Below are positions 56,103 through 64,000 of a DNA stretch of 64,000 nt, piece by piece. The DNA is from Coptis chinensis. Its lineage: Eukaryota; Streptophyta; Magnoliopsida; Ranunculales; Ranunculaceae. Within the stretch, counting starts at the first letter, position 1. Every line of letters starts with the position of its first letter. The DNA is taken from contig CM027378.1 of the NCBI GenBank assembly GCA_015680905.1, positions 80,505,501 through 80,569,500 of the forward strand, given 5' to 3'. The notes beneath the pieces are model-generated. The model was not told the DNA's origin and did no database searches. It saw nothing but the letters and a program-made list of their open reading frames with translations. Made by a program: the position numbers and the translations under genes.

Positions 56103-57136
56103 GTGCTGGAGCAAAAATTTCAAAACCATTTCAATTCTGATCTATTTAAAATGCACTACAAGGCTAAGATTAGAAGAAGAGGATGGGAACCCTTGGTTTT
56201 GTTGGAAGGTGTGGCATATTTTCCCTCTCTTACTATTTCATTTTATAACTGCATGCTTAAAGGGAAGGATGATCGCATCACGGTTGTCAAGGATGGTCCC
56301 TCACTGGAGCTGACCAAGGAGGTGTTGAGTGTAGTTCTAATGATTCCTTTGAAGGCTTATGTTCAGACGGAACACTCCCCAGACGGTAAGACCATTGACG
56401 TGATAATGGTAAAGACACTTCTTGAGGGGGTGAAAAACCCCAAGTCTCACTGTGCGTTTCAGAGTTCACTACGAACGAACCAGCTGGCAGTATCTCAGTG
56501 GACAGCCTACAACCTGCTAGGCTCAGCCAAGACTTCTGATATCGATAAGGCGATGCTTCATAATTTAGGGATTCTTCAAGAGCATAGAAGAACATCTTCT
56601 ACATCGTCTCCTTTATCTTTGAGCAACTCTGTAAACCGAAGAAGTCAACCGCCCCTCTACCAGTATTGGTCACCAGGATCATGCAGCACTTGGGGTTCTA
56701 GGCCACAAACACCCTAGTGGAGATCATGGACGCTACCATAAGTCCTATCTATGCCCACTGCGTCCCACCTGAAGCCAGAGTCGCTGAGCAAGCACGCCCG
56801 ACTAAGAAAATGGATTACTTTGCTAAAGATGCCACTCAACAGTTCACTCAGCCCATGGACGAAATTCACTTCCCCCATGGCGGTCAGAGGATTCTGCATT
56901 CGTATTTCCACCAGGTCAGGGAAACTCAGGGTAGCATTATAGTGGAACAACGGACCCTCAGAGAGGAGCAGCAGTCCTTCCAGCAGGAGCAGCGACGTTT
57001 TCAGCACATTGTAACTAGAACACTGCATAGCATCAGAGACACGCTCCCGCGTAGTGATAGACATGCTAGGACCCAACGTCATCAAAGAGAAGGATCTTCT
57101 CAACGTCGAGACGAGTCATGCACAGATTCTTACTAG
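56103..57136 (+). pseudogene. Element G env-like ORF3
   Basis: First part (56103-56717): KFQNHFNSDLFKMHYKAKI, then GWEPLVLLEGVAYFPSLTIS, FYNCM and LTKEVLSVVLMIP, a layout matching the putative plant transposon protein domain of Athila ORFs, and LAVSQWTAYNLLG, which matches LAVAQWI-like sequence in B, D and E. Second part (56717-57136): MDATISPIYAHCVPPEARVA, an aromatic HFPHGGQRILHSYFHQVRE segment, a Gln/Glu-rich probable coiled coil (LREEQQSFQQEQRRFQHI) and a basic Arg/His/Ser tail. The start codon is not clear. Function unproven. Broken. Confidence 0.62.
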
Positions 57137-59212
57137 GCATTTCCCTAGTGTCCGTATAGTTGGATTTATTTATTTTTCTCTTTTTCTTTCTTACGTGTAT
57201 GACGTTAGTATAAGTTTAATTATATGCTTAATATTATCTGCTTATTTTATTTTGCTTTTCATATGGAATTTGGTATAGGAGTAGAAAGTAAAACATATAC
57301 ATCATGCCAAAATTTTCCATTTTTCTTTTATGCATTTCATATATGTTTTCAAAAATACAAAAAAAAACCCAAAAAGATTTTATAGTAGAATAAATATCCC
57401 TCGTATAATAAACCATGTATTTCTCGTTCAATATCAAACAACCCATACCCCAAACTTATTTGGGGGTGGCGTATTTTCATCATGAAGAATAGAATATAGG
57501 TGTATCACCGTTTTTGCTCATGTTTCTATGTTAATCTCTTTCCTTATCTCTTCATACTTTGAGAACAAGCATAGTTCTATTTGGGGGTGGTATAGTAACA
57601 ATTTGCAAAAACTATGCATTTTCTATATAGTAGATATAATAGTATATTTCTTCATTTCTAAATTTTTTTTGAAAAAGACCAAAAATATTTTTCTGTTTAG
57701 TATTAAAAAGTCTTATTTTTCTTTTCTGTGATGAATAAAAAGTTTAGAAGTTTCATTATAGCAATAGAGTAAGGATTCGTTCTTCGTACTTGGACTAATA
57801 TACATATAATAGTTTCTGCATCTTTTCATGAATGGCATGCATCAGCATTTGTTTGTATATAGCAGTCAATTTCCGAAGCCAAGGTTAAAACAATTAAGTT
57901 CCAATATCCTATGAGAATCTAGCCAAAAGCCTCATCTGAATGACTATTGAGTGATGGCACAAAGGATGTCTAGATAGAAAGACCACACATCTACTTGCTT
58001 GATCACCACGCCATATCCTAGGAGAAAATTTAAGCCTTTTTTGGATCGATATAGCCAAATAAACGTTAAAACTCAAAAACATAATTTTCCTCTAGTTACC
58101 CCTCTTGAGGCTTCACCCTTTTCTCAAAGCTTTTTATTCTTCACCAAAAATTCCTAATCTGTTACAACATACAATAAAAAGTTACCTAGCTGACAAGTTG
58201 AAACCTGGATGGATATCAGAAAAAGAGAAGAGAAGACCTTGCAAAAACAGAACAGTTATTTGCTTAAAAAAATAAAAGAAAGAAAGACCCATAAAAAACC
58301 AAGACTCCAAAAAAATCAAAGGAGTAAAAAATCGAATCTCCCAAAAAGTCAAAATCAGAAGGAGACGATATCAAAAACAAAAAGAAACAAAAGCAAAGTT
58401 AGGACTCCCGAAATTCAAAATCATATGGAGTCACAAAGCCAAAGGGCTAAAAGAATGTATCACAATTCGGAAGCAAAAGAACAAAATTAGGTTCTTATAT
58501 GGTTACAAGTATCTTGAAGACCTAGTTTCTCAAGTTATCAGATTTTGTTTTTCCCTTCCTTTTTCTTTCTAAACCATCACCCTAGCCCCGTAACTTCTAA
58601 TAAAATACCTCTAACTCGATTAGGAATATGATGGTGTAATAGTAAGTGGCAAGCATGATTAATTGACACCATATGATTCTTTGGACATTATTTGAATATG
58701 CAAGGAATATAAGTGCTCGTTGCACTTGACAGAAGGAACCTTGAGTGAATCTATCAGAGAGTTGTCATTGCAACACACTCCTGTGAGAATCCCACCTTAA
58801 GGACGCTCTCTAAAAGTCTCAGAAACAACTTTGCTTTTGCATTTCAATGCTCACGTTTTGAAAGTTTATCTTTAGATGATTAAATTATTGTACATATGTT
58901 ATTCTAAGTTCAAAGGAGCTTGTCCTTATTCACCGCTAATGAGATGTATGAACTTCTGAGAATAAATTAGGAAACAAGACCCTTTGTACTAAATAGAAGA
59001 AGTTTGTGAGTACCTTCACTGGAAAACTCTCACGAGGCTTAAAGCTCGTCTACTATGGAATTCCTGTTGGTTTAAGGCCTTGTTGCATATGGTCAATGCA
59101 ATCGCACTCTGCGAAACGAGATTAGTATAACTTATAATAAATCACTCATTTGTGATCTTAGTTTTTTCTCTCATCCTTGCTTGAGAACAAACAAGATGCT
59201 ATTTGGGGGTGG
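57137..59212 (+). other. 3' non-coding region of element G
   Basis: Matches element F 51540-53548: ATTTGGGGGTGGCG at 57459, CTATTTGGGGGTGGTATAG at 57578-57596, GGATCGATATAGCC near 58045, the hairpin pair near 59030-59070, and ATTTGGGGGTGG directly before the LTR. A Lys-rich open frame near 58209-58490 is not credible as a gene. Confidence 0.72.
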
Positions 59213-60067
59213 TGATCAGCTCCCAAATTTGCATTTTATTACCTTTATATTACTACATTACAACCGTTCTTACGTTTAACTAAAAGACAACTCATAGCTT
59301 TTATTGCCTTTTTCAGGTTATGGAGTATTTTAGACCACTTATCATAAAAGTTACGTCTTAACACCCAAAGGAGCCTTAATCACGCTTATTATGAAGACCA
59401 GAACCTACTATGGAAAAGTTCTGGAAAAAAAATCAAAGTCAACAGTTAAGGTCAACGGTCAAAGTCAAAGGTCAAGGTTAAAGACTTCAACTCAGAAGAC
59501 TGGAGATGGAGGCCCTTATCTCAAAATATGACATTCTCCCAAAACCTACCTTGGTCAAGAAGAAATCAAAAAGCAAAAAAGAAAGCAAAAGTAAAAGTGA
59601 AGTGTGAGGTGTCTCATCTGTAATGGAGAAGGACAAATCAGTAAAAGGCAAAAGTAGGAGTATATAATCTAAAAGTTAGGGAGAGAGAAAGCATCCATTG
59701 TTTTAGGGTCCAACCTATTTGATTTGTTTTAATTTTCTTGTCTAGTTTTTCAATTCAAGTCCTTGATTTTATTGTTCTTCATTTCCTTTGATTTAAATCT
59801 TGTTATTTTACTTTGTTTGTTTCAATCTTCAATCTTATCTTGTTGTTCTTATTTCAATCTTCAATCAATACGTCTTTCAATGTTTTCATGTCATTTCCAT
59901 ACCATCAACTTGAGTTTTCATGTTTTCATTAGCTTAAATTAAACAAATCTATAACAAGAGTCTACCTTTCTTCTTCTTAACTCCCACACCGAAACTCTAA
60001 ACAATTTAGGATGAACCTTACTTCTTACAAACTCTTTTGAAGTTACACACCACTATCTAAAACTTCA
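59213..60067 (+). repeat. 3' LTR of element G
   Basis: 855 bp, TGATCAGCTCCCAAATTTG to AAAACTTCA. Five W-box motifs at 59437-59475 and TATATAA at 59661-59667. The copy is strongly diverged from 53549-54395. Confidence 0.82.
59437..59475 (-). promoter_or_regulatory. Array of five W-box motifs in LTR of element G
   Basis: RGTCAA hexamers at 59437, 59450, 59457, 59463 and 59470, at the same LTR position as the eight-unit array at 53764. Confidence 0.65.
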
Positions 60068-60478
60068 AAGCCATGGCTTCAACCTATTTAGAAAAGTAGT
60101 TTACAACTACAATAATATAAATGAAACCATGCGATACGGGAAACGGTCCCATAAAATTAATACCCCAAACATAAAAAATCTCCACTATAAGAATAGGATT
60201 TAAGCGTGTATTAGATGTCAACCTATTAGTTGTTGACATCTAATACACGCTTTGCAATGTGCATGGGTATCTTGAAACAGGGTCGACCAATAAAAAATAT
60301 ATTGAAGAACTTTGGCGGCAATTTTCTTTCTACTAAAATGACCCCCGCATGATTGTTTATGGCAGAAGGATAAGACTTCATTGTGCTCCCACTGGGGAAT
60401 GCAATGATGAATTATCTGATCTGCACAATACTTAAAAAGGTAGGGTTCATCCCAGTAGTAAAACTTAACTTTGGCCAA
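60068..60478 (-). pseudogene. Element H integrase, N-terminal part
   Basis: Zinc-binding domain on the minus strand: YYWDEPYLFKYCADQIIHHC, then LSFCHKQSCGGHFSRKKIAA near 60380-60320, then [12 protein letters not shown] near 60260-60230. Beyond it, down to 60068, comes the start of the catalytic core (FGV, GPFP, then a NYFSK string), cut by the G array. A perfect 21 bp inverted repeat lies at 60202-60252. Broken. Confidence 0.8.
60202..60252. repeat. Perfect 21 bp inverted repeat with 9 bp loop
   Basis: AAGCGTGTATTAGATGTCAA plus C (60202-60222) is the exact complement of 60232-60252, with CTATTAGTT between. No mismatch. Confidence 0.95.
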
Positions 60479-60519
60479 AAATCCGGAAAAGGATCAGATA
60501 TTGATTTGGAATCACTGTC

Positions 60520-61960
60520 ATCCTCATTAGTTAACCTATATAAGTGATCTACAACTACATTTTCAGCTTTTTTTTATCCTTAATTTCTAAGGTAAATTCA
60601 GTTAGGAGAAGAATCCAACAGATCAATCTCTGTTTAGCATCCTTCTTCGCGAGAAAGTACCTAAGCGCGGCATGGTCTGTATAGATGATGGTCGTGGAAC
60701 CAACCAAGTAGGGATGGAACTTATCTAAGGCATAAACAACATCTAGAAATTCCTTTTCAGTAGTAGTGTAATTACGTTGAGCATCATTTAAGGTTTTACT
60801 AGCATAAAAAATAACAGAATACTTATTATCTAACTTCTATCCTAGCACAGCACCAACAATATAATCACTAGCATCACACATAAGTTCAAAAGGTTTAGAC
60901 CAGTCTGGTGGTTGTATGATAGATGCAGAGGTTAAAACGGCTTTAAAAGTTTCAAAAGCCTATTTGCAGTCATGATTAAAATCAAAAATAATATCTTTTA
61001 AAACCAATTTTGTTAAAGGCTTAACTATTTTTGAAAAATCTTTTATGAAACGTCTGTAGAAACCTGCATGGCCTAGAAAGGCCCTAATGTCACAAACAGT
61101 CCATGGTATAGGCAGAGACACTATCTTATCTATTTTAGCTTTATCTACTTCTATTCCATTTTTAGAAACAATATGACCTAAAACTATGCCTTTAGTGACC
61201 ATAAAATGACACTTTTCCCAGTTTAAGACTAAGTTCTTTTCCTGACACCGTTTCAAAACTTTAGAAAGATTTGAAAGACAATCTACAAAGGAATGACCAT
61301 GAATGGAAAAATCATCCATAAACACTTCCATGAATTTCTCCACCATGTCACTAAAAATATGCAGCATACAACGCTGGAAAGTACCAGGTGCATTACAAAA
61401 GCCAAAGGGCATTCTTTTATATACATATGTACTAAAGGGACATGTGAATATAATCTTCTCTAGGTCATCAAGGTCAATAATAATCTAGAAATAGCCAGAG
61501 TAGCCGTCTAAAAAATAATAGTAAGCATGGCTGGTTAGACGTTCAAGCATTGTGTCAACAAAGGATAAAGGAAAGTGATCCTTACGTGTCATAGCATTTA
61601 GCTTCCTATAATCAATACAAATCCACCACGCTATAGGAACTTGGGTGGAAACTAACTCTCCATCGACATTACTTAATGATTATAACACCTGATTTCTTAA
61701 GGGACTACATGAACTGGGCTCACCCATTCACTATCCGAGATGGGGTATATAATGCCAGCATCGAAAGTAATCTCAAAACTTCTGCTCTAACTACTTCTTT
61801 CATGGTAGGGTTCAAACGACGTTGTGGCTCACGGGAGGTTTTCACATTATCCTCCAAATGTATGCGATGTTTGGATACGCTAGGGTCAATACTCTTAATA
61901 TCATCTAAAGACCAACCAATCGCAGAACGATGTTCACGAATAACCCTAATCAAATTTGCC
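60520..61960 (-). pseudogene. Element H reverse transcriptase and RNase H
   Basis: Minus strand. The pre-RT block has LKTSREPQRRLNPTMKEVVR-like sequence near 61850-61770. RT has MPFGFCNAPGTFQRCMLHIF at 61412-61353, the catalytic VFMDDFSIHG near 61325-61295, KCHFMVTKGIVLGHIVSKNG, and AFLGHAGFYRRFIKDFSK near 61080-61020. RNase H follows at 60960-60540, matching the CDASDY and FTDHSAL blocks of element A. Same architecture as in A. Broken, with several breaks. Confidence 0.82.
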
Positions 61961-62290
61961 TCTTCAAAAGCAGATAACTGAGATGAGATAATAGGATGAG
62001 TGCCATCCAGATCAAGATGAATGTATTTTAACTCAGTGGGAAGAGGTTTAAGCTCAGGGGTGGGAGGAGTGGGAATGAGGGATTCAAAAGGGTCTTCCTC
62101 CTCTATAATGCAGATTTGTTCAGGAATGAGTTCTTCAAACTCAGGAACTATATCATGGATAGGAGTAGATTCTAAGGGGGCATGTACTTATTAGATGTAA
62201 GCATCCTCAGTACTACCAAAGGAAAGATATTTGTGCATCTAATTTTCTAGAAAAGTTTTATTAAAATAATCTTGGGAGAGATTTTCTATC
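61961..62290 (-). pseudogene. Element H linker before RT
   Basis: Acidic, low-complexity linker on the minus strand. It includes LKPLPTELKYIHLDLDGTHP-like sequence near 62060-62000 and the YFNKTF motif seen in the same place in B and D. No domain. Confidence 0.5.
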
Positions 62291-62291
62291 A

Positions 62292-62888
62292 TTATACAGT
62301 GGGATGACTAGGGTTTTTGTACTTAACGATTATGTTGTGCTCAGATAAAGAGGGAAATTGTTCTGTTAAAAAGGTTTCTTTAGGTATGTTTGTTTTTCTC
62401 TTTGTAGAGCACAAATCTTTGAGAAACTTAGCGTGTTTTGGAAGATGTTTTATGGCATCAAGGAAAGGTAGGTTTATCATTAAATATTTGAACACTTCCC
62501 TAATCTCGTCAAAATTATTGTCCTTCTTTAGCATAGCTAGTCTCTGGGGAAATGGGGCTTTTTCCTTATATTTAGCATTAGGGTCAATAGGAGTATTGCG
62601 CTTTTCTTTAACTTTTGTTATTTTCCCCTTAGGTTGAGGTTTAACTGGTACTTCTACAGTGGTAAGATCTTCAGTTTCAACTACGGTATCTAGTAAGGTT
62701 TCATTTTCTTTTTCAATTTGTGGGGAATCCTCAGGCATTATAAGTTTGTTTTCAACCACTTTCCCTAAACAGAGAGTAGTTACGGCTTTTAATTCTCCTT
62801 GTATTAAATTGTCATTACTAGGATTACCAATAAATTCAAAGGCTATGTTTGTTGATTTTGGATTAGGTACGGGTTGACCTAGAAACAC
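62292..62888 (-). pseudogene. Element H gag-protease linker
   Basis: One open stretch of 198 codons on the minus strand: MFLGQPVPNPKSTNIAFEFI, LKAVTTLCLGKVVENKLIMP (the ITLRSGK-type box), an acidic region with TVEVPVKPQPKGKITKVKEK, then KEKAPFPQRLAMLKKDNNFD, LPFLDAIKHLPKHAKFLKDL and CSTKRKTNIPKETFLTEQFP. This segment lies just upstream of the protease active site in Athila/Tat elements. It matches A, C and D. Broken in context. Confidence 0.75.
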
Positions 62889-62957
62889 TCCTTTTTGTTG
62901 GGTTTTTTCTTGGGATAAATGTTTAATGGATTGTTGGATAGCTAGTAATATATGTTG

Positions 62958-64000
62958 TTAAGCTTGCATGTATGCATCGAATCTATCAATTTGGGAAGGT
63001 TTAGTTGCCACGGGTTGTGTAACAGGAACTATCTCATGTTGATTATTAATGGGTGGATTTTGATAGTTGTTATTAACCGGGACTAAACTTCTATTATTAT
63101 TATTACTATTATTATTATTATTATTACCTTGCCCTTGTCCTTGCCTTGGTTGATATTGATTGTAGTTGTTGGTGGGCATAACGTTTTGATTACTAAAACC
63201 TAGAGGTGCCGCTTGATGGTGATTATTATCCCAACTAAAATTAAGATTTTGTCTCCAAGATGCGTTAGGTATATAATTAAAAGCTTTGCACAACTTCTGG
63301 CTGTGATGGCGGTTGTTCATAAGCAAGAGGACAATAATGATTGGAATGCTCAAGACTAAAACAAAAATTACAGCGAAGAGAGTTTATATTCATTATTAAA
63401 GTGGGTTTCTCTTCTTGTTTATTGACAGAAAGGGCATCTACCTTACGAGTGAGGGATTCAATTAAAGTTTTATGTTTAGGATCTTGTTTAACCTCAAACA
63501 TACCGGGTTGCCTTATCTATAAAAGAAGAAGGAATGGAGTGGGAGTAATCGTTACCTCCCAAGTTGTTACTTTTCTTGGATTGATTATCTAGAAAGTTAT
63601 AAGCATATGGGGCTCCTTTACCTAGGAAATTTCCTCCATTCATGATATCTAAAGTCAATTTATGATGTTCGGATATGCCTTTAAAGAAGGCCTGAACTAG
63701 TGTGTCTTTACCAAGATTATGATAGGGACATTCTACTAAAAGAACAGTGAAACGATTCCAAGCCTTAGAAAAGGATTCTTGAGGCTTTTGGCAAAATAAA
63801 TGAAAATGTGATAGCATTTCATCAGTCTTCTGTGGTGGATAAAATTGTTCCATTAATAATTCAACTAATTTTTCCCATGTGTCGACATAGTTCGGCTTTT
63901 GTGCTGTTAGCCAAGCAGCCGCTTTGTCAGCTAGGATGAAAGGAAACACCCTGAGCTTTATTTGTTAAGGTCTTACATTAGGATGATGAAATGTAGTAAG
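62958..64000 (-). pseudogene. Element H gag (continues past window end)
   Basis: Capsid-like part on the minus strand: MFPFILADKAAAWLTAQKPN, WEKLVELLMEQFYPPQKTDE, then FSKAWNRFTVLLVECPYHNL and GKDTLVQAFFKGISEHHKL. The zinc knuckle CNFCFSLEHSNHYCP (CX2CX4HX4C) lies near 63375-63330. The tail is Asn/Gln rich, with runs of Asn encoded by an ATT repeat (plus strand, 63092-63127) and NPPINNQHEIVPV. Order as in B and C. Broken, with a few breaks. Confidence 0.82.
63092..63127. repeat. (ATT)n trinucleotide repeat inside gag of element H
   Basis: About twelve ATT units with two interruptions; on the minus strand they are AAT/AAC-type Asn codons in the gag tail. Confidence 0.9.

Larger units (their letters stand above)
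54396..60067 (+). mobile_element. Element G: non-autonomous Athila-like unit sharing an LTR with F
   Basis: Family-specific module directly after the shared LTR, a small Cys-rich coding remnant, env-like ORF3, 3' non-coding region with polypurine motifs, and an LTR at 59213-60067. No gag or pol between the LTRs. Beyond 60067 the integrase core of element H begins, so the F/G array probably inserted there. Old and broken. Confidence 0.7.
60068..64000 (-). mobile_element. Element H: Athila-type element, 5' and pol part, continues past window
   Basis: Minus-strand element entering from the right edge: gag, gag-protease linker, the pre-RT region, RT, RNase H, integrase zinc finger and the start of the integrase core, which stops at the outer end of element G. 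Sequence is close in type to B and C (gag tail, primer family). LTRs are not in the window. Broken, with several breaks. Confidence 0.82.

Noticed and set aside
60067-60080. AAGCC as a target duplication of the F/G array
   Set aside because: The left end of element F is not defined, so the partner copy cannot be located.

Overview
The window reads as repeat-dense plant nuclear DNA, most likely pericentromeric or other heterochromatin of a flowering plant. It is AT-rich and I recognise no host gene, rRNA or tRNA. Almost every base belongs to an LTR retrotransposon. Most are Ty3/gypsy elements of the Athila/Tat type: DLGAS-type protease, long LTRs beginning TGATAA or TGATCA, tRNA-Asp-like primer sites, and env-like ORFs after the integrase. 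One broken Ty1/copia remnant is also present. All elements are treated as fossils, dated by structure and rough by-eye LTR comparison.

Layout. Element A (+, 1-24700; 5' LTR cut by the window edge) holds gag and protease-RT-RNase H to 5357, then integrase from 19263 and its 3' LTR at 23103-24700. Element B (-, 5358-19262, two ~1.47 kb LTRs, ATGAG target duplication) is inserted in A. A itself sits in element C (-, 24701-28802: protease, gag, leader, 5' LTR). C sits in element D (+, 28803-37560: protease, an alternative C-terminal tail, env-like ORFs 3 and 4, 3' LTR). The nest is thus four deep, with A and B young (LTRs differ by about 3%). Element E (+) shares the LTR at 36094-37560 with D, repeats the ORF3/ORF4 part and ends in an LTR at 42159-43690. 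The copia remnant fills 43691-47933. From about 48700 to 60067 comes a second array of a related family: element F, a shared LTR at 53549-54395, element G and an LTR at 59213-60067. It adjoins the integrase core of element H (-, 60068 to the window end: integrase, RNase H, RT, linker, gag).

How the parts relate. In B, D and E the 3' half holds two env-like ORFs. ORF3 follows a non-coding module with splice-donor-like motifs. ORF4 follows a separate conserved module with a TATA-like box and then a GC-rich repeat block. The same GC-rich block also precedes gag in the 5' leaders of B and C. This suggests that ORF4 has, or had, its own transcription unit with a copy of the element's own leader. 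Polypurine-tract-like motifs preceded by GAGGACAA recur inside the elements, and a ~1.5 kb 3' non-coding region with two predicted hairpins is shared by families whose LTRs are unrelated by eye. The LTRs of F and G carry dense arrays of W-box motifs upstream of a TATA box.
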